Shown: in pieces, positions 1 through 6,972 of the stretch
Numbering within the stretch: the stretch's first letter is position 1
Layout of the letters: every line of letters starts with the position of its first letter
Assembly: GCA_030609055.1 (NCBI GenBank)
Contig: JAUWCZ010000017.1
Location: 1 to 33,452, forward strand
DNA length: 33,452 nt
Direction of reading: 5' to 3'
Source of the DNA: Chloroflexota bacterium
Lineage (GTDB): Bacteria > Chloroflexota > Anaerolineae > Anaerolineales > UBA11858
Notes under the pieces: generated by a model
Told to the model about the DNA's origin: nothing
The model's database searches: none
Seen by the model: the letters and a program-made list of their open reading frames with translations, nothing else
Program-made: the position numbers and the translations under genes

Positions 1-69
1 TTCTCGCAGCCGGATTGCCTCTAGCTTGGTCTCTAGCGGATAGTCTTTACTTCCTTTTTTTCTTGCCAT
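1..69 (-). CDS. IS3-family transposase OrfA, N-terminal fragment (runs off the window)
   Basis: The ATG is at 69-67 and 23 codons are visible, reading MARKKGSKDYPLETKLEAIR followed by LRE. This is typical of the start of the helix-turn-helix OrfA protein of IS3-family elements, which binds the terminal repeats and joins with OrfB by programmed frameshifting to give the transposase (family knowledge). A strong AGGAGG ribosome site lies at 84-79, nine bases from the ATG. The ribosome site sits in one arm of an 11-bp perfect inverted repeat. Only the first 23 residues can be judged, so the family call rests on them plus the IS-like end at 141. Confidence 0.65.
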   Translation of the reverse strand, partial: MARKKGSKDYPLETKLEAIRLRE

Positions 70-71
70 AC

Positions 72-110
72 AAAAACACCTCCTGTATTTATTATACGAG
101 AGGTGTTTTT
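72..110 (-). promoter_or_regulatory. Hairpin that can hide the orfA ribosome site, with a -10 box in its loop
   Basis: AAAAACACCTC (72-82) and GAGGTGTTTTT (100-110) are perfect 11-bp complements. On the minus-strand RNA the 3' arm holds the AGGAGG of orfA. A perfect TATAAT (96-91, minus) lies in the loop, so RNA starting from it would begin near base 84 and lack the 5' arm. RNA entering from outside would include both arms and could have its ribosome site masked. No good -35 hexamer is visible. Confidence 0.5.
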
Positions 111-179
111 ATTTCGTGTCCTGTTTACGGGGTTCAGTTCATTTACAGGGCGGCTTTTATCTTGAATATAGTTTGAGAC

Positions 180-1343
180 TCACTCCATTCGCAGAGGACC
201 TTCTTTAAATATCTTCCTGGCTATAACCAGGCGCTGGATTTCACTGGTTCCTTCTCCAATTGTCATTAATCTGGCAGCCTTATACATTGCTTCCACAGGA
301 TATTCCCGGCTGTATCCGTACGCTCCATGGATCTGGATGGCGCTGTAGGCTGCCCGTTCCGCCATCTCTGTAGCAAACAATTTGGCGACTGCCCCTGCCT
401 GTGTGTAGGGTTTATGCTGGTCTTTTAACCAGGCGGCGTAATACACCATTAATCGGGCAGCATGAATTTCTGTTGCAGCATCAGCTACCAGCCACTGAAT
501 CGCCTGATGTTCTGAGATCTTTTTGCCGAAGGTTTCCCGTTCCTTGGCGTAGGAAACTCCCTCTTCCAGGGCTGCTTGAGCTATCCCTACCGATAAGGCA
601 CCAACACTGATTCGCCCTCCGTCCAGGATTCTTAGGGTTTGCTGCAGTCCCTGGCCTTCTTCACCAAGCAGGAACTCAAGCGGTACTTTAACTTTATCGT
701 AGCGGACTTCGTGGCTGTGTGTCCCTCCGGCCCCCATTTTTTTCTCGGGAGGGGCGATTGTTAATCCCGGTGTGTCAATTGGTACGATAATCATGCTCAT
801 CCCCTGGGATCCTTTCTCCGGTTCGGTTTTTACCAGGGTGACAATAAAAGCTGCTTCACCGGCATTGGTGATCCAGGATTTGGATCCCTGGATCACCCAG
901 TATTTTCCCTCTTTTCGGGCTTTGGTCTGGATATTTCGGAGATCTGATCCTGCCTGGGGTTCAGTTAAAGCGAGGGCAGTAAGTTTTCCGTCACCGGAAG
1001 TCACTGGGGGAAGGAAGGTACTCTTCTGATCCTCTGATCCAAACAGAGCCACAGAGGCACATCCCAACTCATTATGCGCTTCAAATGTGAGCGCTGTTCC
1101 TCCATCTCCCCAAGCGATTTCTTCAATAGCAATTGCTGAACTTATCGCATCCAGTTCTGATCCCCCATATTTTTCTGGGACACTCATTCCCAATAATCCC
1201 ATTGGAATCATTTTTTTGATCACAGATTGGGGAATCTTTTCCTGTTCATTGATCTCGTGAGCCAGAGGTTTGATCTCTTTTGATACAAAATCATGAACCG
1301 CTTTCCGCCATAACCTTTGTTCCTCAGATAAGTGGAAATCCAT
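180..1343 (-). CDS. Acyl-CoA dehydrogenase
   Basis: This is a 387-residue FAD enzyme that oxidises acyl-CoA to trans-2-enoyl-CoA, passing electrons to ETF, in fatty-acid or branched-chain amino-acid breakdown. The length is the family norm. The first family signature is present (LTEPQAGSDL, about residues 126-135), as is the second near the C-terminus (QIHGAYGYSREYPVEAMYK). The expected catalytic base is Glu364 in the GEGTSEIQ motif, the position used by short-chain and related dehydrogenases. Substrate chain length cannot be read from the sequence. The start ATG has an AGGAGG ribosome site a few bases upstream. The gene is divergent from a short-chain dehydrogenase, and no ETF or enoyl-CoA hydratase gene is nearby. 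The IS end lies 38 bases past its stop. Confidence 0.93.
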   Translation of the reverse strand: MDFHLSEEQRLWRKAVHDFVSKEIKPLAHEINEQEKIPQSVIKKMIPMGLLGMSVPEKYGGSELDAISSAIAIEEIAWGDGGTALTFEAHNELGCASVALFGSEDQKSTFLPPVTSGDGKLTALALTEPQAGSDLRNIQTKARKEGKYWVIQGSKSWITNAGEAAFIVTLVKTEPEKGSQGMSMIIVPIDTPGLTIAPPEKKMGAGGTHSHEVRYDKVKVPLEFLLGEEGQGLQQTLRILDGGRISVGALSVGIAQAALEEGVSYAKERETFGKKISEHQAIQWLVADAATEIHAARLMVYYAAWLKDQHKPYTQAGAVAKLFATEMAERAAYSAIQIHGAYGYSREYPVEAMYKAARLMTIGEGTSEIQRLVIARKIFKEGPLRME

Positions 1344-1432
1344 CTAACCCTCCTAGATTTGTATGGTAAGCCTCAGGTTGTTAACACCCCAGTCCCCCCA
1401 TCTGATGCTTAAACTTGGGGTATTCTGCTATT

Positions 1433-1461
1433 ATTCTAAACGGAACCTGCTTCAGAATCAA
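1433..1461 (-). promoter_or_regulatory. Promoter candidate for the acyl-CoA dehydrogenase
   Basis: On the minus strand, TTGATT (1461-1456) is followed after exactly 17 bases by TAGAAT (1438-1433). Transcription would begin near 1426, leaving a leader of roughly 80 bases that can pair ACCCCA with TGGGGT. The -35 box touches the palindrome at 1461-1474. Confidence 0.5.
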
Positions 1462-1474
1462 ATCAGATCTGATT
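1461..1474. promoter_or_regulatory. 14-bp perfect palindrome, operator candidate between divergent genes
   Basis: AATCAGATCTGATT is self-complementary over all 14 bases. It abuts the -35 box of the dehydrogenase promoter and lies about 40 bases upstream of the -10 box of the divergent gene. It could therefore serve one dimeric regulator controlling both genes. No regulator gene is adjacent. Confidence 0.45.
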
Positions 1475-1511
1475 AAGTGGCACGGTTTTTAGTTTATCAG
1501 GATGAGACCTC

Positions 1512-1520
1512 TGGTAGAAT
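1512..1520 (+). promoter_or_regulatory. Extended -10 promoter candidate for the short-chain dehydrogenase
   Basis: TGGTAGAAT fits an extended -10 element (TGnTAnAAT). The upstream -35 is poor (near TTTATC at 1493-1498). Transcription near 1527 would give a leader of about 35 bases, consistent with translation from the ATG at 1562 rather than from further upstream. Confidence 0.4.
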
Positions 1521-1561
1521 GTTTGTATTATCAGATTTGCTGGAAAACAAGAGGATCAGAT

Positions 1562-2383
1562 ATGTCACAACCTGTAGCGATCATTGCTGGAGCTTCTTCA
1601 GGAATTGGAGCAGCTGCTGCCAGAACACTAGGAAAAAACGGTTATCGGGTGGTAGTAGCAGCCCGCCGGGAGGAACGACTGGCAGATTTGGCATCACAGA
1701 TCCGGGAAGGGGGAGGAGAGGCGCTGCCGATCCAGACAGATCTTGCCCAGGTGGAACAGATCCAACAGATGGTGGAAAAAACCATCCAGACTTTTGGCAG
1801 AATTGACGTTTTAGTGAACAGCGCCGGATCAGCCCGGCATGTCTGGTTTGATGAACACTCCCTGATTTCAGATATTCAGATCCAAATTCAGTCTAATCTA
1901 ACTGGAGCGATTCAGTTAACCCGAGCTGTATTACCCTGGATGTTGACCGAGGACAGAGGTCACATCATCCATATCAGCTCGATTTCCTCCTGGGTAGGAG
2001 TGCCAACTTACAGCATCTATTCAGCATCAAAATTCGGCTTAAGAGGTTTTTTAGAGAGCCTGAGGCGGGAGCTAAGGGGATCAGGGGTTACGGTTTCTGA
2101 GATTTACCCAAGCGCAGTTGATACTGAATTTGCCCAGCATGTTGATGTGCATTGGAAGACCCCGCAAATCCTTCCGAAATGGATGTTGTTATCGTCTCAG
2201 GATGTTGCAGACCAGATCCTTCGCGTGATTCAAAAGAAGAAAAAGACCGCCATCATGCCTGGCTATATGGGGTTGGTTATTTGGGCTAATGCTCATTTTC
2301 CTGGCATTGTCAGCTGGTTATTGTCGAAAGCTTTTTACCGGAAAGAGGGAAAAAGGGTCGCTTGGCTGAAAGCGGATGAATAA
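1562..2383 (+). CDS. Short-chain dehydrogenase/reductase (SDR), classical type
   Basis: A 273-residue NAD(P)-dependent oxidoreductase. The Rossmann glycine motif is AGASSGIG (residues 9-16), with Ala in place of the usual Thr. NSAG at 86-89 is the NNAG variant. The catalytic set is Ser140, Tyr153 and Lys157 (YSASK). Arginines at 35-36, after the second beta strand, suggest NADP preference (inference). The C-terminal 40 residues are hydrophobic and basic (around GYMGLVIWANAHFPGIVSWL), as in membrane-peripheral SDRs that act on lipids. I chose the ATG at 1562 because AGAGG lies 7 bases upstream and the glycine motif then begins at residue 9. A start at 1502 would overlap the promoter candidate. 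The substrate is not readable. Confidence 0.9.
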   Translation: MSQPVAIIAGASSGIGAAAARTLGKNGYRVVVAARREERLADLASQIREGGGEALPIQTDLAQVEQIQQMVEKTIQTFGRIDVLVNSAGSARHVWFDEHSLISDIQIQIQSNLTGAIQLTRAVLPWMLTEDRGHIIHISSISSWVGVPTYSIYSASKFGLRGFLESLRRELRGSGVTVSEIYPSAVDTEFAQHVDVHWKTPQILPKWMLLSSQDVADQILRVIQKKKKTAIMPGYMGLVIWANAHFPGIVSWLLSKAFYRKEGKRVAWLKADE

Positions 2384-2384
2384 A

Positions 2385-2412
2385 AAAACAGCCGCTGATT
2401 GAAGGCTGTTTT
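2385..2412. terminator. Bidirectional intrinsic terminator
   Basis: AAAACAGCC (2385-2393) pairs perfectly with GGCTGTTTT (2404-2412) around a 10-base loop. The A and T ends give a U-tract in both directions. It lies between the SDR gene stop (2383) and the convergent coiled-coil gene stop (2436), so it can end both transcripts. Confidence 0.85.
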
Positions 2413-2435
2413 CTACTCAGGATAGATTCGCAGTG

Positions 2436-2930
2436 TTATTCCTGATCCTCCTGCGGTTCCTCTTGTGGTGGATCTTCTTTTAACTTGTGCTCTTCTTCCA
2501 GGATATAAATCCCATTGCGGACCTGATTGAGGACTCGTTCTAGAGCGATCTCCAGGTTGGTAAGGGTTTCTGCAACATATTCATCTGCTTCAGTCCGGGT
2601 TGACTTGATACGTACAGTAGCTTCAGCTTCTAGTTGAGAAGCTTTTTTTCTGGCATCCTGCACTATGCTGTCCCGGTCAGTTAACTTGTCGCTCTTTTCC
2701 TTCGCGATATTGACAGTCCGTTCAGCTTCTTCTTTGGCTTGTGCGATGACACGGTCTTTTTGGGCCAAGATCTGTTGAGATTTTTTCACTTCTTCCGGGA
2801 TTGCCACCCGCATTTGGTCAATCAGATCCAGCATCCGATCTTCATCAATGATCACATTTCGGGTAAAAGGAATAGAACGGCTGTGGTTTATCAACTCTTC
2901 TAATCGATCTACAAGATGTAGGATGTCCAT
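2436..2930 (-). CDS. Coiled-coil protein, DivIVA/SepIVA-like or ATP-synthase-b-like
   Basis: A 164-residue soluble protein. The N-terminus MDILHLVDRLEELINHSRSI, followed by a region ending AIPEEVKKSQQIL, introduces a long charged helix (about 35-145) rich in Ala, Glu, Lys and Arg heptads. The tail is acidic (EDPPQEEPQEDQE). Proteins like this occur next to coaD in several Gram-positive and Chloroflexota genomes and are often annotated as ATPase, DivIVA-domain or ATP synthase subunit b; my link to cell-envelope or division scaffolding is inference. It lies 51 bases downstream of coaD, probably in the same transcript. A TGATATACT extended -10 (2968-2960, minus) could give it an extra promoter. 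No membrane segment is present. Confidence 0.7.
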   Translation of the reverse strand: MDILHLVDRLEELINHSRSIPFTRNVIIDEDRMLDLIDQMRVAIPEEVKKSQQILAQKDRVIAQAKEEAERTVNIAKEKSDKLTDRDSIVQDARKKASQLEAEATVRIKSTRTEADEYVAETLTNLEIALERVLNQVRNGIYILEEEHKLKEDPPQEEPQEDQE

Positions 2931-2981
2931 GATTACTCCTCAAAAAGAAGGGCTCTTTTAGTATATCACGAAAAGATCTGT

Positions 2982-3506
2982 TCAATCTCGCAGCGAAGTG
3001 TGGGGAACAATGCTCTGATCACTACCGAGTTCCTTGAACCGATCTTTTAGGGCATCCTCAACAAACTCGGGTACCATTGAACTAACATCTCCGTTGAGTG
3101 CGGCAATTTCGCGAACGGTGGAACCGCTTAAAAAAGAATGATCCTTGTTTGTTATTAATGCCACAACTTCAATATCCGGCGCCAAAGTATGGTTGGCCAG
3201 TGCCATCCTGAATTCATACTCAAAATCCGAGAATACCCGCAATCCGCGGACAATGACCTGGGCATCGATTTGATGACAGAAATCTACAGTTAATCCGCTG
3301 TAACCCTTGGTTTTGATATTCGGCGTAGATTGCAGGCATTGTTCAACCAGCTCAATCCGTTTCTCGGGTGGGAAGAGCAGCTTCTTAAGGGGTATTTCAT
3401 ACACTGCAACGATCACTTCATCAAATAACCGCGAGGCTCGCAGGGCGATATCGATATGCCCGTGATGGATCGGATCAAACGTACCAGGAAATACTGCTCT
3501 GATCAT
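2982..3506 (-). CDS. coaD: Phosphopantetheine adenylyltransferase
   Basis: Transfers AMP from ATP to 4'-phosphopantetheine to give dephospho-CoA, the penultimate step of CoA synthesis. At 174 residues it is slightly longer than the usual 160, because of a C-terminal tail. The nucleotidyltransferase motif PGTFDPIHHGH is at 7-17. RGLRVFSDFEYEFRMA at 88-103 is the conserved substrate-binding helix region. The second nucleotide motif, usually S-S-S/T-x-x-R, reads SGSTVRE here. The ATG has AGGAG six bases upstream. It follows recG by 33 bases and is likely co-transcribed. Confidence 0.95.
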   Translation of the reverse strand: MIRAVFPGTFDPIHHGHIDIALRASRLFDEVIVAVYEIPLKKLLFPPEKRIELVEQCLQSTPNIKTKGYSGLTVDFCHQIDAQVIVRGLRVFSDFEYEFRMALANHTLAPDIEVVALITNKDHSFLSGSTVREIAALNGDVSSMVPEFVEDALKDRFKELGSDQSIVPHTSLRD

Positions 3507-3539
3507 AAGATACTCCTAGACTTATCTAGTGAAGATATA

Positions 3540-6023
3540 TTAACTGATATCTCCGGAAGTTTCCTGCACCCAGAATTGATTAATGGCCTGCGCTAAATCC
3601 TGATGGATTTCCTGCTCTAAATCGGGATCCTGTTGGAAAAGATCTGCTGCCTGTTGACGTGCCATTTCAACTAATGGTAAATCAGTAATGCTGGCTAGTT
3701 TCAATTCTGTGTATCCTGATTGACGGGTACCTAAAAACTGTCCTGGTCCGCGAATTGCCAGATCCCGTTCTGCCAGAACAAAACCGTCATTCGTGTCAAC
3801 CATCGCCAACAAGCGTTGATTTTCTACTTCCTCCGCGTTGCCGGGGACCAGGATACAGTAAGATTTTTGATCACTCCGGCCTACTCGTCCGCGGAACTGG
3901 TGCAGTTGGGCGAGTCCGAAGCGATGCGCCCCTTCTACGAGCATTACCGTTGCATCTGGGATATCCAAGCCCACTTCAATGACTGAAGTGGAGACCATTA
4001 TTTGAATTTCTTTATCACGGAAACGAGCCATCACCTGCTCTTTTTCATCCGGATGCAATTGGCCATGGAGCAGCCCAAGGGAATAATTTGGAAATACTTC
4101 TTTCTGCAGTCGGCCGAATTCTTCCACAGCAGCTTTTTCATCGCTTTTATCACTCTCTTCGACGAGTGGATAAATGATAAATGCCTGGTAGCCCATGTCT
4201 ACCTGCCGCCGGACTAAACTGTACGCCCTTTCAATTTCCCTCGGATATAGCACATGGGTTTCCACAGGTATTCGCCCGGGAGGTAATTCGTCGATCACGG
4301 ATAATTCGAGGTCTCCGTACATCGTTAGTGCCAATGATCGGGGGATAGGGGTGGCGGTCATTACCAGCAGGTGTGGATTATTACCTTTTTGGCGCAGTGT
4401 ACCCCGCTGTTCTACACCAAACCGCTGCTGTTCATCTACGATGGCAAGTTGTAGATTCTGAAATTCGACCGGATCCTGAAGCAGGGCGTGAGTCCCTATG
4501 ACGAGTTTGATCTCTCCTTGAGAGAGCTTCTGGCGGATTTGATCTTTTTCATCTTCTGGTGTTGAGCCGATCAGAAGGCTGATTTCACTTTCATTTAAAC
4601 CATCTGGATTACTGTTAGACATTTTTTTCAGAGTCTGGTAATGTTGTTCAGCCAGTATGCTGGTAGGTGCCATGAAAGCAACTTGGCCATCTTGCCGGAT
4701 TACTATCAACCCCGCCAGGGCAGCAATGACAGTTTTACCAGATCCTACATCCCCCTGAAGTAGTCGGTTCATTGGATGGCCTGACCGCAGATCATCCCGA
4801 ACCTGTTTAAGTGCTTTTCTTTGAGCTTGGGTTAGTTGGAATGGGAGGTTTGCCAACTGGGAATCTATCCATTTATCAGGGGCGTCAAATACTTGGCCGG
4901 ACCGGCTCTCCCATTGTTTTTTCTGCTTTAAAACACCCATCTGGAGAAGGAATATCTCGTCAAATGCAAGCCGTTGTTTGGCTTTTTGAAGGGATTGATC
5001 AGACTCCGGGAAGTGAATATCCCGGATTGCAGCGGATAATTTCGGCAGGGAACAATTAGAGCGCATTTTGTCCGGCAGGGGATCTACCAGGTGAATACTA
5101 TACTTCTCTACAGCATCGTGCATGATACCGCGGAGCCATTTCTGGGTGACTTCCCGGGTGAGAGGATATACAGGCACAATTCGGTTGGTGTGAAGCTGCT
5201 TTTTGCTCAGCGGTTCCCATTCTGGATTGTTCATGGTTAATCGACCAAGATATTGTTCAATCTCTCCACTTAAGACAACATGTTTAGCACGGGAGAGTTG
5301 CCCCTCAATCCAGGGTTGGTTAAACCAGGTTACTCTGATTGCTCCGCTTTTATCAGATATAACTGCCTCTACCAGTTTCATTTTCCCGCTCCGTATGCTG
5401 CGGGTAGAGACACTCTCAACGGTTCCAATCACTGTCACTTCTTCGCCAAACCATAAACTGCCAATCGATTTTAGTTTTGAATAGTCATCATGGCGTCTTG
5501 GGAAGGTATACAAGAGGTCTCTCACGGAGGTGATCCCCAATCTTCCTAAGGCAGATGTTTTTTTTGCGCCGATTCCCTTGATGCTGGTTACTGGCGCATA
5601 ATAATCCAATTTTTCGATTGGAGGGGCAGGCGGTTCATCTGTTGGCTGTTCTTTCAGGACCGGCTCGCTGGTTTCCTCGGTTGGCGCGGGAGGGGGCTCT
5701 AAACTCTGTTCGGGGGGGTGGGGTGGTTGTTCCGCTGGTTGGCCTTGCGCTGATTCCAGCTGAGACTCTTCCTTGTTTTCCTTATTTACACGTTGCCAGA
5801 TTCCCTTAAGTGCAACCTCTCGGGATTCCTCACTTAAGTGGTGATAATCCCGTAATCTACTGATCACAGCCTGAATAACCTGTTCAGGTAATTGATCTTC
5901 CCTGGCTTCCAGTTCCCAGGATGAGAGGATATTTGCCAATCCCCCCATAACTGCTTTATTGTCATACCCCCTTTCAGCTTCCAATCTGAAGAATTTTCTT
6001 AATTTTTGGATTGATTTTTTCAT
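3540..6023 (-). CDS. recG: ATP-dependent DNA helicase RecG
   Basis: An 827-residue branch-migration helicase acting on stalled forks and Holliday junctions, longer than the E. coli protein (about 690). Residues 1-80 form a helical N-terminal domain (compare RecG_N of Thermotoga-type proteins). A Pro/Glu-rich linker spans about 82-138. The wedge (OB) domain covers about 140-290. Helicase motifs are the Walker A GDVGSGKT (424-431), DEQQ at 530-533 where E. coli has DEQH, TATPIPRS from 556, and the C-terminal TSVIEVGLDIP and QFRGRVGRSDQ. The start ATG lies 5 bases after the degV-family stop, with only a weak ribosome site, suggesting translational coupling. Confidence 0.96.
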   Translation of the reverse strand: MKKSIQKLRKFFRLEAERGYDNKAVMGGLANILSSWELEAREDQLPEQVIQAVISRLRDYHHLSEESREVALKGIWQRVNKENKEESQLESAQGQPAEQPPHPPEQSLEPPPAPTEETSEPVLKEQPTDEPPAPPIEKLDYYAPVTSIKGIGAKKTSALGRLGITSVRDLLYTFPRRHDDYSKLKSIGSLWFGEEVTVIGTVESVSTRSIRSGKMKLVEAVISDKSGAIRVTWFNQPWIEGQLSRAKHVVLSGEIEQYLGRLTMNNPEWEPLSKKQLHTNRIVPVYPLTREVTQKWLRGIMHDAVEKYSIHLVDPLPDKMRSNCSLPKLSAAIRDIHFPESDQSLQKAKQRLAFDEIFLLQMGVLKQKKQWESRSGQVFDAPDKWIDSQLANLPFQLTQAQRKALKQVRDDLRSGHPMNRLLQGDVGSGKTVIAALAGLIVIRQDGQVAFMAPTSILAEQHYQTLKKMSNSNPDGLNESEISLLIGSTPEDEKDQIRQKLSQGEIKLVIGTHALLQDPVEFQNLQLAIVDEQQRFGVEQRGTLRQKGNNPHLLVMTATPIPRSLALTMYGDLELSVIDELPPGRIPVETHVLYPREIERAYSLVRRQVDMGYQAFIIYPLVEESDKSDEKAAVEEFGRLQKEVFPNYSLGLLHGQLHPDEKEQVMARFRDKEIQIMVSTSVIEVGLDIPDATVMLVEGAHRFGLAQLHQFRGRVGRSDQKSYCILVPGNAEEVENQRLLAMVDTNDGFVLAERDLAIRGPGQFLGTRQSGYTELKLASITDLPLVEMARQQAADLFQQDPDLEQEIHQDLAQAINQFWVQETSGDIS

Positions 6024-6028
6024 TAGAT

Positions 6029-6859
6029 TTATTTTACCACCGCTGCAAATCCAATCCCATTTGGACCCACATGCGTACCTATGATGGTAGTTACATTCAC
6101 CAGGAGTGGATTTTGGATTCCCCGGGGAGCAAATTGCTGGGTGAAGTCCTTACCATCTTGGGTTGCATTGGTGTGAAGCACGGCGAGATTTTCCAAATCA
6201 CCTAGCTCCCGTAGAATCTCACCCAGATATTGGATTCCTTTTATCCGAGCCCGGGCTAATCCACGGTTAACGACTCGCCCTTCTTTGAGTTCAAGAATCG
6301 GTTTAATATTCAGAATCGAACCAATCCGGGCTTTAGCTATGGATACTCGCCCACTGCGATGAATATATTCAAAAGTATCCAACAGTGCAAATACCCGAAC
6401 TCTTTCCCGGATTGACACGATCATGTCAAGGATCGTTGGTATAGAACGATTTTCTTGAGCAGCCTCTGCTGCTGCTATGACCTGAAAACCCAAACCCAAT
6501 GTTAACTGTTGACTGTCGATGACTTCTATTTGTTGAGAAAAATCCAGAGCAGCCAATCTTGCAGCATTGAATATTCCGCTTAAATTACTTGCTGCATGAA
6601 TTGAGATGATCTTGGTATATCCCTGGTCAATAATCTTCTTATATAAGGCCTGGAATCTGCCGCTTGCTGGTGCCCCAGTTGTCGGTAGCTGTTCCAGAGA
6701 GGGAAGCTGGTTGTAAAAATCATTCCTGGATAGATCAAATCCATCCAGGTAGGTCTGATTTCCAAGCATCAGGTCAACGGGGATTTGAAAGATGTTGTAT
6801 TTTTTCAACAAGTGGACCGGAATATCCGATGTGCTATCAGTAACAATGCCCGTTGGCAA
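6029..6859 (-). CDS. DegV-family fatty-acid-binding protein (FakB-like)
   Basis: DegV proteins bind a fatty acid and, as FakB, present it to the kinase FakA for phosphorylation. This copy has GIVTDSTSDIP at the N-terminus, the TTGAPASGRF ligand loop, and an HAASNLSGIF variant of the usual SSxLSGTY segment. It also has RSGRVSIAKARIGSILNIKP and a C-terminal GTHVGPNGIG carrying the conserved His. I place the start at the TTG at 6859: GGAGG lies five bases upstream and the protein then begins MPTGIVTDS (276 residues). A TTG at 6880 would lie inside the U-tract of the terminator at 6879-6911. It sits just downstream of the FakA-like gene, which supports a working FakA-FakB pair (inference). Confidence 0.9.
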   Translation of the reverse strand: MPTGIVTDSTSDIPVHLLKKYNIFQIPVDLMLGNQTYLDGFDLSRNDFYNQLPSLEQLPTTGAPASGRFQALYKKIIDQGYTKIISIHAASNLSGIFNAARLAALDFSQQIEVIDSQQLTLGLGFQVIAAAEAAQENRSIPTILDMIVSIRERVRVFALLDTFEYIHRSGRVSIAKARIGSILNIKPILELKEGRVVNRGLARARIKGIQYLGEILRELGDLENLAVLHTNATQDGKDFTQQFAPRGIQNPLLVNVTTIIGTHVGPNGIGFAAVVK

Positions 6860-6878
6860 TTGGACCTCCGCTGGCTGC

Positions 6879-6911
6879 AAAACCGGCGGAGCTTGTAGAA
6901 AAGTCCGCCGG
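6879..6911 (-). terminator. Intrinsic terminator between the FakA-like and DegV-like genes
   Basis: On the minus strand a GC-rich 8-bp stem (6904-6911 with 6883-6890, CCGGCGGA/TCCGCCGG) is followed by TTTT. A further CTT/AAG pairing can extend it inward past a bulge. It lies between two co-directional genes and directly before the DegV ribosome site. It may set a lower level for the downstream degV-recG-coaD genes. Confidence 0.7.
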
Positions 6912-6972
6912 ATTTTATTACCCGGTATTATTCACCAGGCATTTTTAGTATGTTTGATAAACCAACCTTGTA

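Larger units (their letters stand above)
1..141 (-). mobile_element. End of an IS3-family (IS150-like) insertion sequence, cut by the window edge
   Basis: Read on the minus strand, the sequence ending at 141 begins TGAACTGAACCCCGTAAAC, which has the TG-start and the ACTG-ACCCC pattern I know from IS150-group inverted repeats. About 70 bases inside this end a transposase-like orfA starts and runs off the window. The element therefore lies mainly left of base 1, with its outer boundary at about 141. The other end and the target duplication are not visible, so the boundary is inferred from the terminal motif alone. It lies 38 bases from the 3' end of the acyl-CoA dehydrogenase gene and does not interrupt that gene. 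Confidence 0.65.

Noticed and set aside
401-1029. Plus-strand open frames over the acyl-CoA dehydrogenase gene
   Set aside because: They lie opposite a clear coding frame, have no ribosome sites or recognisable domains, and are shadows.
1502-1561. Twenty extra N-terminal residues on the SDR protein
   Set aside because: That start overlaps the promoter candidate and lacks a ribosome site. The glycine motif is placed normally from 1562.
5688-5723. G-runs on the plus strand in recG that could form a G-quadruplex
   Set aside because: They encode the Pro-rich linker on the other strand, and the loop between runs is about 15 bases, so a stable structure is doubtful.
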